Positions 1 through 4,973 of a stretch of DNA of 7,735 nucleotides are shown here, in pieces. The notes under the pieces are model-generated. The model was not told the DNA's origin. It made no database searches and saw nothing but the letters and a program-made list of their open reading frames with translations. Origin of the DNA: Planctomycetota bacterium. Its GTDB lineage: Bacteria; Planctomycetota; Phycisphaerae; Phycisphaerales; Phycisphaeraceae. Numbering within the stretch: position 1 is the first letter of the stretch; each line of letters opens with the position of its first letter. Location: contig JAJUHR010000079.1 in assembly GCA_029267795.1 (NCBI GenBank), positions 1-7,735 on the forward strand, given 5' to 3'. Position numbers and translations under genes: made by a program.

Positions 1-103
1 GAAAAATCTGCGCCCCCGTCATACCGACGTACCGGCTCGACAACTCCCCCTTCACCGGCGCGTGGATATCCTGAGCACTAAGGTTTTCCATCTTCTTTCG
101 CAT
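1..103 (-). CDS. ilvB: Acetolactate synthase large subunit, N-terminal fragment (partial)
   Basis: An open frame enters from the left edge; only its first 34 codons are visible. It begins MRKKMENL and reaches SSRYVGMTGAQIF at the window border. The block VGMTGAQIF resembles the segment that opens the thiamine-diphosphate-binding domain of acetohydroxyacid synthase catalytic subunits (fungal enzymes have VGLTGGQIFNEMM there). That enzyme condenses pyruvate with pyruvate or 2-oxobutyrate in valine, leucine and isoleucine synthesis. The ATG at 103 is chosen because AGAAGG lies at 111-116 on the minus strand, 7 nt upstream. A second in-frame ATG at 91 lacks a well-placed ribosome site. The identification rests on about a dozen residues recalled from the family, so it is tentative; the existence of a gene here is more secure than its name. 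Confidence 0.5.
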   Translation of the reverse strand, partial: MRKKMENLSAQDIHAPVKGELSSRYVGMTGAQIF

Positions 104-151
104 GGCCAAGCCTTCTTTGAGCTACCGAGACAATCTACAAAGTCAATTTCA

Positions 152-181
152 ATGTTAATCTCGATTTCAACCGTAAGTCAA
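152..181 (-). promoter_or_regulatory. Candidate promoter for the left-edge gene, in an AT-rich patch
   Basis: On the minus strand TTGACT (181-176, five of six matches to the -35 consensus) is followed after 18 nt by TAACAT (157-152, four of six matches to the -10 consensus). This predicts a leader of about 40 nt before the ATG at 103. Positions 131-190 contain only 16 G or C in 60, in sharp contrast to the GC-rich surroundings. AGTCAAT occurs directly repeated at 141 and 176. Promoter identity is inferred. Confidence 0.4.
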
Positions 182-228
182 TATTTTTAAAGGCGATCGA
201 ACCCAAGGTTTTAAACTCCAATCCATGC

Positions 229-296
229 GCCACGGCTTGCTTGCCAACCCGTGCGATTCGCGGGTGCCACGGCTTGCTTGCCAAGCCGTGCGATTC
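229..296 (+). repeat. Two tandem copies of a 31-nt hairpin repeat
   Basis: The 31-nt units 229-259 and 266-296 are identical except for one base (C at 249, G at 286), with 6 nt between them. Each has arms CACGGCTTG and CAAGCCGTG around CTTGC, followed by CGATTC. The second copy pairs perfectly over 9 bp (268-276 with 282-290); the substitution in the first copy breaks one pair. The motif is a sister of the CACTGGC-type hairpins at 4868 and 7142, sharing the preceding GTGC and the GCTTGC centre. The rest of the gap between the two divergent genes (297-383) shows nothing recognisable. Confidence 0.8.
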
Positions 297-383
297 CCCG
301 CGAAACGCGCGACGCCAATCAGCGAGTCGCCCCACGCCACCATCGCCTCAAAAGCAAAAATAACCGATCGCCCAACAAAAAAG

Positions 384-389
384 TATGAT
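384..389 (+). promoter_or_regulatory. -10 box TATGAT, probable leaderless start of the phosphorylase gene
   Basis: TATGAT matches the -10 consensus TATAAT at five of six positions and ends 7 nt before the ATG at 397. Transcription would therefore start at or within a base or two of the start codon. No Shine-Dalgarno is present, and no convincing -35 hexamer lies 16 to 18 nt upstream. The same arrangement precedes the genes at 3743, 4250 and 4974, which raises confidence. The ATG at 385 lies inside this hexamer and is unlikely to be the real start. Confidence 0.55.
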
Positions 390-396
390 CGAAGAC

Positions 397-1290
397 ATGA
401 CCCGAATCTGCATCGGCTTAATCGGCGGCAGCGGTCTGGGCGAAGCGCTCGCCACCGAAAAGGGCGAAACCATCTTCGTCGACACGCCCTTCGGCCCGCC
501 CAGCTCCCCCATCCTGCGCACCCGCCGCCACGGGGTGGACCTAGCCATCCTTCAGCGCCACGGCCCGGGCCACATCCTTAACCCCACCCAAGTCTCCTAC
601 CGCGCCAACATCTTCGCCTTGAAAAAACTCGGCGTCACGCACATCATCGCCAGCGGAGCCTCCGGCAGCCTCCGCGAAGAGATCCGCCCCGGCGACCTGG
701 TCCTCGCCGATCAGTTGATCGACAAGACCTTCCGCCGACCCAACACGTTCTTCGAGCACGCCGCCGTCCACGTCGAGTTCGCCGACCCCTTCTGCCCCGT
801 GACCCGACGCTGGCTGCTCGACGCCGCCTCGAAGCTGCGCAGCATTAACGTTCACCCCGCCGGCACGTACATCTGCATGGAAGGCCCCGCCTTCTCCACC
901 CGCGCCGAAAGCAAGCTCCACCGCCTCTGGGGGGGCGACCTGATCGGCATGACCGCCTGCCCCGAAGCCAAGCTCGCCCGCGAAGCCGAGATCGCCTACG
1001 CCTTGATCGCCCTCCCGACCGACTACGACTGCTGGCGACCCCACCAGGCCGAGACGCCCCCTCACGAGCTGCTCCGCCAAATCCGCGCCAACTTGAGCAA
1101 CGCCACCTCCCGCTGCATCGAGCTGATCCAAACCGCCCTCGCCGACACCTCCATCCTCGCCGACAACCCCAGCCCCGCCCACGACGCCCTGCGCCTGGCC
1201 ATCTGGTCCGAAAAGACCAAGATCCCCCGCATGGAGATCGAGCGCCTTAAGCCTCTTTGGGGCAGATATTTCGACCAACCCACCCCGTGA
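397..1290 (+). CDS. mtnP: S-methyl-5'-thioadenosine phosphorylase (PNP/MTAP family)
   Basis: This cytosolic enzyme cleaves 5'-methylthioadenosine with phosphate to adenine and 5-methylthioribose-1-phosphate, the first step of methionine salvage after polyamine or related synthesis. From ATG 397 the protein has 297 residues, close to the family length of about 280-300. Visible motifs are the phosphate-binding GGSGLG (10-15), RHGPGH (54-59), ASGASGSL (85-92), the substrate-site segment YICMEGPAFSTRAES (158-172), GMTACPEAKLAREAEIAYA (184-202) and TDYDCW (208-213). The two Asp of TDYD match those of human MTAP that recognise the 6-amino purine, where guanosine/inosine phosphorylases carry Asn; this favours methylthioadenosine or adenosine over 6-oxopurines. 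A Trp-rich tail (residues 255-297) follows the core. I prefer 397 to the in-frame ATG at 385 because the latter overlaps a -10 box. The alternative name is a purine nucleoside phosphorylase with adenosine specificity. Confidence 0.9.
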   Translation: MTRICIGLIGGSGLGEALATEKGETIFVDTPFGPPSSPILRTRRHGVDLAILQRHGPGHILNPTQVSYRANIFALKKLGVTHIIASGASGSLREEIRPGDLVLADQLIDKTFRRPNTFFEHAAVHVEFADPFCPVTRRWLLDAASKLRSINVHPAGTYICMEGPAFSTRAESKLHRLWGGDLIGMTACPEAKLAREAEIAYALIALPTDYDCWRPHQAETPPHELLRQIRANLSNATSRCIELIQTALADTSILADNPSPAHDALRLAIWSEKTKIPRMEIERLKPLWGRYFDQPTP

Positions 1291-1314
1291 AGGAAGAAGA
1301 AATAGCCCGCGTCT

Positions 1315-1530
1315 GGTCCGCCAAGCGGACCCCCTCGTAGGGCAGATCATCGTCCTGCCCATTTAGCCCGCCGCGAACGCACGGCGGGCCCAGCGTTGGG
1401 GTGGCTGGGGCTAAGCGCAGCGTGCCCCAGATTCGTAGACCGGGCCTTCAGCCCGCCCTGATTTGCCCCTCCCCGCAAACACATCGCGGACCTGTCCCCT
1501 ATGCAGCTGCGGGCGGCAACCCGCGGTCCG
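1315..1530 (+). repeat. Cluster of six hairpin modules after the phosphorylase gene
   Basis: Six inverted repeats lie in about 215 bp. 1315-1331: GGTCCGC, CAA, GCGGACC, 25 nt after the stop, with no T-run. 1336-1359: the GGCAG-type module, three substitutions from its copy at 4741-4764. 1366-1389: GCCCGCCG, 8-nt loop, CGGCGGGC. 1405-1430: the TAAGCGCAGCGT-loop module. 1441-1457: CGGGCCTTC then CCCGCC, two substitutions from 4677-4693. 1505-1530: GCGGG, CGGCAA, CCCGC, ending in AACCCGCGGT like 4643, 4195 and 7205. Four of the six recur elsewhere in the window. The remaining 1531-1670 shows no gene and no repeat I can support. Confidence 0.8.
1405..1430 (+). repeat. TAAGCGCAGCGT-loop hairpin, copy 1
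   Basis: Arms CTGGGGC (1405-1411) and GCCCCAG (1424-1430) pair perfectly over 7 bp around the 12-nt loop TAAGCGCAGCGT. Arms and loop are identical to copy 2 at 4824-4849. The longer left flank GCACGGGTGC found in copies 2 and 3 is missing here. Confidence 0.85.
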
Positions 1531-1670
1531 CCTCATCTCACTCCGAGCCGCCACGTCTCACCCGTCTTTATCAAAAATTGCTACAACCCAACGAACAAAA
1601 CGCCGTACGATTGTAGACACGCTCATCGTTCCCACACGCAATCACTCCCCCATCACAACGGCAACAACCC

Positions 1671-1677
1671 AAGGAGG
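1671..1677 (+). promoter_or_regulatory. Strong Shine-Dalgarno AAGGAGG
   Basis: AAGGAGG stands 5 nt before the ATG at 1683, near-ideal spacing. It is the clearest Shine-Dalgarno on the plus strand here and contrasts with the other four plus-strand genes, which have none. Confidence 0.85.
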
Positions 1678-1682
1678 ACCCC

Positions 1683-2156
1683 ATGAGCAAGCCCAACCCT
1701 AACGCCGCTAAGAAGAACCGGCCCCCTCGCCCCTGCAACATGCCCTGGACGATCCCTTACTTAACCGTCCGCAACGCCGCCCGATCCGCCGACTTCTACG
1801 AAAAAGCCTTCGGTTTCCGCAAGGGCAACATGCTCGCGGACGCCTCCGGCACGGTCATGCACGCCGAGATGCACTACCAGGACATGGTGGTGATGTTCGG
1901 CCCCGAGGGCGCCCAAAGCCAGCCCTGCCGGGCTCCCACCACCACCGGCACCCCCACGCCGTTCACGCTGTACTTTTACGTCGACGACGTCGATGCCGCG
2001 TTCCAGCGCGCCGTCGCCGCCGGCTGCAAGACCGAGTTCGAGCCCGCCGACATGTTCTGGGGCGACCGCTGTGCCGGCGTCAGCGACCCCGACGGCTACA
2101 AGTGGACCCTCGCCACCAACGTCGCCGACTTCGACCCCACCAAAGTCCCGAAGTGA
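1683..2156 (+). CDS. VOC-superfamily (glyoxalase/PhnB-like) protein
   Basis: A 157-residue single-domain protein of the vicinal oxygen chelate fold. After a basic, Pro-rich start (residues 1-19) the first beta-alpha-beta module reads IPYLTVRNAARSADFYEKAFGF (24-45), and the second contains LYFYVDDVDAAFQRAVAAG (96-114) and MFWGDRCAGVSDPDGYKW (124-141). These are hallmarks of the PhnB/glyoxalase-like branch. The position that is usually His in the DPxGHxW motif is Tyr-Lys here, so metal-dependent catalysis should not be assumed, and the substrate cannot be predicted. Members include lyases, dioxygenases and antibiotic-binding proteins. No secretion signal is visible. The gene appears to be a single unit with its own ribosome site; it converges on frr with 44 bp between stops and no clear bidirectional terminator. 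Confidence 0.85.
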   Translation: MSKPNPNAAKKNRPPRPCNMPWTIPYLTVRNAARSADFYEKAFGFRKGNMLADASGTVMHAEMHYQDMVVMFGPEGAQSQPCRAPTTTGTPTPFTLYFYVDDVDAAFQRAVAAGCKTEFEPADMFWGDRCAGVSDPDGYKWTLATNVADFDPTKVPK

Positions 2157-2200
2157 CCGGTCGTGCAGCTTCACTCACCACCCGACCCACGCCGGCCCGC

Positions 2201-2773
2201 TCACACCTCCTGGATCTCTTTCGTCTTGGCCTCGACCAGGTCGTCCGCCTGTTTCTCGTACTTCCTGACCAACTCCTGCACGTCCTCTTTCGCCTGTTCG
2301 GTCTCGTCCTCGCTGACGTGCTGGGCCTTGTCCTTCGCGACCTGCTCGATGTGCCTGTTCGCATCCCGCCGGGCGTTGCGGATCGCGATCTTCGCTTGCT
2401 CGCCCATGTGTTTGACCGACGTCATCAACTGCTGTCGGCGGTCCCCCGAAAGCGGCGGCAGCACCAGCCGGATCTGCTTCCCCTCCGCCACCGGGTTTAA
2501 GCCCAGCCCCGCCCCCCGGATCGCCTTGAGGATCGCCTGCAGGCTCCCGGCGTCGAACGGCTTGATCAGCAGCTGCGTCGGCTCCGGCACGCTGATCAAC
2601 GCCAGCTGACGCAGGTCCGTCGGCGAGCCGTAATAATCCACCTTCACGAACTCCACCAGGCTCGTCGACGCACGGCCCGTGCGCACCCCCCGCAGCTCGG
2701 CCTTGAGGTGATTCACCGCCTTCTCCATCGACTCTTCCGCGCCGAACAACACCTCGTCCAAGGTCATAGTCAC
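2201..2773 (-). CDS. frr: Ribosome recycling factor
   Basis: RRF acts with EF-G to split the post-termination ribosome in the cytosol. The 190-residue protein (188 from the inner ATG) matches the family length of about 185. Conserved signatures in order are ELRGVRTGRAS (26-36), VDYYGSPTDLRQLA (45-58), GLGLNPVAEG (89-98), IRLVLPPLSGDRR (101-113), and the Arg-rich helix IRNARRDAN (131-139), whose arginines face rRNA in characterised RRFs. The C-terminal third is highly charged, as expected for the long three-helix bundle. It is the second gene of a pyrH-frr unit, 65 nt after pyrH, an order common in bacteria. The start is ambiguous: GTG at 2773 and ATG at 2767 are in frame, and each has a suitable ribosome site. 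Confidence 0.97.
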   Translation of the reverse strand: MTMTLDEVLFGAEESMEKAVNHLKAELRGVRTGRASTSLVEFVKVDYYGSPTDLRQLALISVPEPTQLLIKPFDAGSLQAILKAIRGAGLGLNPVAEGKQIRLVLPPLSGDRRQQLMTSVKHMGEQAKIAIRNARRDANRHIEQVAKDKAQHVSEDETEQAKEDVQELVRKYEKQADDLVEAKTKEIQEV

Positions 2774-2783
2774 TCCGATCCTT
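2773..2783 (-). promoter_or_regulatory. Overlapping ribosome sites of frr
   Basis: On the minus strand AAGGA (2783-2779) is 5 nt before GTG 2773, and GGAG (2776-2773) is 5 nt before ATG 2767. Both starts are thus supported and the two products would differ by two residues. Confidence 0.6.
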
Positions 2784-2838
2784 CTTCTGGCCAGCGTCTC
2801 GGGTCACCCGGCAGGATCACCCGGGGCCGCCTCGACCC

Positions 2839-3594
2839 TCATTGCACATCCACGCGAGTCCCGTGGGCCTTGCCGCTGACCACTTCCGCGATGTGCCCGG
2901 GCACCTTCATGTCGAACACCACGATCGGGATCCCCCGCTCCATGCACATCGTGAACGCGGTCAGGTCCATGACCTTCAGCTGCAGGTCGATCGCTTGCCT
3001 GAACGTGAGCCGATCGTAGCGCTTCGCGCCGCTGTGCTGCAGCGGGTCCCGGTCGTAGATCCCGTCCACTTTGGTGGCCTTCAGCAGCACGTCGGCGCCG
3101 ATCTCGGTCGCCCGCAGCGCCGCCGCCGTGTCCGTCGTGAAGAACGGGTTACCCGTGCCCGCCGCGAAGATCACCACGCGCCCCTTCTCCAGGTGCCGGA
3201 TCGCCCTGCCCCGGATGAACGACTCCGCCACCGCGCTGAGGTTGATCGCGCTGAGCACCCGCGCCGGCGTCCCCAACCCCTCCAGCATCTCCTTCAGCGC
3301 CAGCCCGTTGATCACCGTCGCGAGCATGCCCATGTAGTCAGCCGTCGCGTGCGCGATCCGCCCCTCCTGCGCCAGCTTCGCCCCGCGGATGATGTTCCCC
3401 CCGCCCACCACCACCGCCAGCTGCGTCCCCTGCTTCGCCGCCGCCGCGATCTCCCCCGCGATGACCTCCAGCTCGGCCCCATCGATCCCGTAGCTGCCGG
3501 GCCTGCAGAACGCCTCGCCGCTGATCTTCAGCAGCACGCGCCGGTACCGCCGCTGGGGCTCGACGGCACTGGGCTTGACGGCGTGTTGCGACAT
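2839..3594 (-). CDS. pyrH: Uridylate (UMP) kinase
   Basis: PyrH phosphorylates UMP to UDP with ATP, the committed step to UTP and CTP pools; it is a cytosolic hexamer of the amino-acid-kinase family in characterised bacteria. The 251-residue protein shows LKISGEA (22-28), the glycine-rich VVVGGGNIIRG (61-71), the UMP-site helix DYMGMLATVINGLAL (86-100), AGTGNPFFTTDTAAALRA (145-162), and KATKVDGIYDRDP (172-184), which contacts ATP. A 16-residue polar extension precedes the first strand, making it about 10 residues longer than E. coli PyrH. It heads a minus-strand pair with frr. The usual upstream partners rpsB and tsf are absent: the next gene upstream is divergent. ATG 3594 has no clear Shine-Dalgarno, but a good sigma70-type promoter lies 39 nt upstream. 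Confidence 0.97.
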   Translation of the reverse strand: MSQHAVKPSAVEPQRRYRRVLLKISGEAFCRPGSYGIDGAELEVIAGEIAAAAKQGTQLAVVVGGGNIIRGAKLAQEGRIAHATADYMGMLATVINGLALKEMLEGLGTPARVLSAINLSAVAESFIRGRAIRHLEKGRVVIFAAGTGNPFFTTDTAAALRATEIGADVLLKATKVDGIYDRDPLQHSGAKRYDRLTFRQAIDLQLKVMDLTAFTMCMERGIPIVVFDMKVPGHIAEVVSGKAHGTRVDVQ

Positions 3595-3632
3595 GGTTCG
3601 ACCCGATTGGCTCGCTCAGCGCAAGCCGGGTG

Positions 3633-3661
3633 ATTTGACGGTCTCCCGCCGCATTCGTCAA
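3633..3661 (-). promoter_or_regulatory. Candidate pyrH-frr promoter
   Basis: On the minus strand TTGACG (3661-3656) is separated by exactly 17 nt from TCAAAT (3638-3633), five of six and four of six matches to the sigma70 consensus. It predicts a leader of about 30 nt before pyrH. The segment is nearly symmetrical: on the plus strand TTGACG (3635-3640) and TCAAGT (3658-3663) are also 17 nt apart and could fire toward the PEGA gene. Promoter function is inferred from pattern only. Confidence 0.5.
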
Positions 3662-3730
3662 GTATCGCGGATCGTCACGTGCGAACTCATTCAGATGTCT
3701 CCCAAGGATGTGGCGTCACCCTGAGGGCAG

Positions 3731-3736
3731 TACAAT
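3731..3736 (+). promoter_or_regulatory. -10 box TACAAT, probable leaderless start of the PEGA gene
   Basis: TACAAT (five of six matches to the -10 consensus) ends 6 nt before the GTG at 3743. No Shine-Dalgarno with normal spacing is present; the only purine run, GAGGG at 3723-3727, is 15 nt from the start codon. Confidence 0.5.
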
Positions 3737-3742
3737 CAAGCC

Positions 3743-4159
3743 GTGCCCCGCACCCTTCCGTCGAATCCAGTAGTCCGCTTCACCGCCGCGCTGGCCGGCG
3801 CCGCCGCCCCCGGCTGCGTCGAACGCACGATCCACATCACCTCCGACCCGCCCGGCGCACTGGTCCACCTCAACGACGAAGAGGTCGGCCGCACCCCACT
3901 GGATGTCGGGTTCACCTTCTACGGCACCTACGACGTCCGCCTCGAACGCGACGGCTGCAAGCCCCTGTGGACCAAACAAAAAGCCGACGCTCCCTGGTGG
4001 GAAGCCCCCGGCCCCGACCTCGTCGCCGAAGCCCTCCCGGGCGTCAAAAGCCAACTACACTGGCACTTCACGCTCGAACCCACCCCGGAATCCCGCGAAG
4101 ACACCCTCATCGACAACGCCCGTCAGTTGCGCCAGTCACTCTCCCCGCAGACCCCATAA
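3743..4159 (+). CDS. PEGA-domain protein, probable lipoprotein
   Basis: A 138-residue protein beginning at GTG. An in-frame stop at 3722-3724 leaves no earlier start. Residues 1-24 hold two Arg and a short Ala-rich hydrophobic stretch ending at Cys25, read as a lipoprotein signal. Its lipobox APGC is atypical, since Pro is unusual at -2. Residues 28-72 form a PEGA domain, a small extracytoplasmic beta-sandwich module, with SDPPGALVHLNDEEVGRTP and a YDVRLERDG strand. The following segment with APWWEAPGPDLVAEALPG and a LHWHFTLEP strand recalls a planctomycete lipoprotein family I know only as uncharacterised. It would sit on the outer face of a membrane; no enzymatic residues are apparent, and envelope or surface-polymer binding is a guess from the domain name family. 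It is divergent from pyrH and is followed 90 bp later by the DUF971 gene. Confidence 0.8.
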   Translation: MPRTLPSNPVVRFTAALAGAAAPGCVERTIHITSDPPGALVHLNDEEVGRTPLDVGFTFYGTYDVRLERDGCKPLWTKQKADAPWWEAPGPDLVAEALPGVKSQLHWHFTLEPTPESREDTLIDNARQLRQSLSPQTP

Positions 4160-4183
4160 CAACCCCTCGCATCCGCTCCACAG

Positions 4184-4209
4184 CCGCAGCTGGAAAGCCG
4201 CGGTTCACC
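4184..4209 (+). repeat. GCGGTTC-type repeat between the PEGA and DUF971 genes
   Basis: A 26-nt stretch identical at 20 of 26 positions to 4631-4656. It carries the right-half signature AAGCCGCGGTTC, close to AACCCGCGGT at 1518 and 7205. The dyad is imperfect in this copy. Confidence 0.6.
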
Positions 4210-4234
4210 GGCTCCCCTCACCTCCAACCCCCGC

Positions 4235-4240
4235 TATCAT
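4235..4240 (+). promoter_or_regulatory. -10 box TATCAT, probable leaderless start of the DUF971 gene
   Basis: TATCAT (five of six matches to the -10 consensus) ends 9 nt before the ATG at 4250, with no Shine-Dalgarno between. This is the longest spacing of the four such sites, so a very short leader rather than none is also possible. Confidence 0.45.
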
Positions 4241-4249
4241 CACAGCGCC

Positions 4250-4630
4250 ATGACCGATCCTCGTCCCCACCCCGCCCCGCGCCCCAAACACCTGGACCTG
4301 AAAAAAGACCAGGGCTTGACCGTCTACTGGGACGACGGCACGACTACCTTCTACCCTATCCCCTACTTGCGAAAAATGTCCCCTTCCGCTGAAGCACGCC
4401 TACTGCGCGAACAACTGGCCCGCAACCCCCTGACCGTCCTGCCCACCTCAGCCGCGTCCTCGGGCCAGCCGCTCACCGCCACCGGCGCCGAGATGGTCGG
4501 CAACTACGCCATACGCATCATCTTCTCCGACGGCCACGATACCGGCATCTACAGCTGGGACTACCTGCGTGAAATCGCCCCCGGCGCCTCTACCGCCCCC
4601 CAATCTGCGAACCGTCTCTGCGAACCCTAG
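4250..4630 (+). CDS. DUF971 / GBBH-like N-terminal domain protein
   Basis: A 126-residue soluble protein with the two ends of the DUF971 fold: LTVYWDDGTTTFYPIPYLRK (23-42) and GNYAIRIIFSDGHDTGIYSWDYLR (84-107). The domain also forms the N-terminus of gamma-butyrobetaine hydroxylase, and stand-alone copies are often linked to iron-sulfur protein biology; a role here cannot be assigned. Most family members have a Cys motif (CPCAxC-like) just after LR. This protein has MSPSAEAR (43-50) and its only Cys is at 124, so metal binding through that motif is lost. A linker of about 30 residues rich in Leu, Pro and Ser separates the two halves. The gene seems to be its own unit with a -10 box immediately upstream. 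Confidence 0.85.
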   Translation: MTDPRPHPAPRPKHLDLKKDQGLTVYWDDGTTTFYPIPYLRKMSPSAEARLLREQLARNPLTVLPTSAASSGQPLTATGAEMVGNYAIRIIFSDGHDTGIYSWDYLREIAPGASTAPQSANRLCEP

Positions 4631-4813
4631 TCGCAGGTGGTAACCCACGGTTCACATCATCCCTCGAAAAGCAGGGCGGGCCTTCGACCCGCCGCGTCGC
4701 CGTATGCCTGGCACTGAGTGCCGGGTGCCTGGAGCAGCGTCGTAGGGCAGGTCATTGACCTGCCATCAAAACGACGTGAATTGCAACGATAGATCAACGC
4801 CCCATCCAACACC

Positions 4814-4849
4814 GCACGGGTGCCTGGGGCTAAGCGCAGCGTGCCCCAG
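4814..4849 (+). repeat. TAAGCGCAGCGT-loop hairpin, copy 2
   Basis: GCACGGGTGC (4814-4823) precedes arms CTGGGGC (4824-4830) and GCCCCAG (4843-4849) with the 12-nt loop between. The following CAC pairs with the GTG before the left arm across a single bulge, lengthening the stem. Confidence 0.85.
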
Positions 4850-4867
4850 CACGTACGCACTGGGTGC

Positions 4868-4889
4868 CACTGGCCGCTTGCAGCCAGTG
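4868..4889 (+). repeat. CACTGGC-type hairpin, copy 1
   Basis: CACTGGCCGC (4868-4877), TT, GCAGCCAGTG (4880-4889): a 10-bp inverted repeat with one mismatch. It differs by one base from the perfect copy at 7142-7163. Both are preceded by GTGC and follow a TAAGCGCAGCGT element. Confidence 0.8.
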
Positions 4890-4960
4890 TGTATGGTGCG
4901 CGAGGCGCACCGTACCGCGACCGCCTTCGACTCCCACCACGCCCCACCCCACCCGCCCCA

Positions 4961-4966
4961 TACAAT
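4961..4966 (+). promoter_or_regulatory. -10 box TACAAT, probable leaderless start of uvrB
   Basis: TACAAT ends 7 nt before the ATG at 4974. A second in-frame ATG (4965) overlaps this hexamer and would be upstream of or at the transcription start, so 4974 is preferred. I see no -35 hexamer at proper spacing and no obvious LexA-type dyad. Confidence 0.55.
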
Positions 4967-4973
4967 GCGCGGG

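Larger units (their letters stand above)
4631..4913 (+). repeat. Largest hairpin-module cluster, upstream of uvrB
   Basis: The modules in order are: 4631-4656, GCGGTTC-type; 4675-4693, GGCGGG, 7-nt loop, CCCGCC; 4710-4722, GGCACT, G, AGTGCC; 4723-4740, a shortened TAAGCGCAGCGT element (GGGTGCCTGG then CAGCGT, with the middle deleted); 4741-4764, CGTAG followed by arms GGCAGGTCA and TGACCTGCC; 4814-4849, full TAAGCGCAGCGT element; 4868-4889, CACTGGC-type hairpin; 4893-4913, GGTGCG, CGAGG, CGCACC with a few more flanking pairs. Positions 4765-4813 look unique, and 4914-4960 is C-rich with no repeat. No credible gene lies in this gap; open frames crossing it are fortuitous. Confidence 0.8.

Noticed and set aside
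229..296. CRISPR-like repeat pair
   Set aside because: Only two units with a 6-nt gap, no spacers of constant length, no cas genes, and hairpin relatives elsewhere.
1315..1331. Hairpin after the phosphorylase stop as an intrinsic terminator
   Set aside because: A perfect 7-bp stem with a 3-nt loop is present, but no T-run follows; it may be another repeat module or a Rho-independent signal without a U-tract, so no terminator is called.
541..1362. Long minus-strand open frame opposite the phosphorylase gene
   Set aside because: Low-complexity Gly/Ala/Val translation typical of the antisense of a high-GC gene; the plus-strand protein has full family motifs.
1578..1611. TTGCTA and TACGAT as a promoter of the VOC gene
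   Set aside because: The hexamers are 22 nt apart, too far for a sigma70 promoter.
1401..1702. Small plus-strand ORFs between the phosphorylase and VOC genes
   Set aside because: They translate the repeat modules, overlap each other in several frames, and lack ribosome sites.
4914..4973. LexA/SOS operator before uvrB
   Set aside because: No recognisable dyad of a known LexA type in this C-rich stretch; the SOS box of this lineage is unknown to me.
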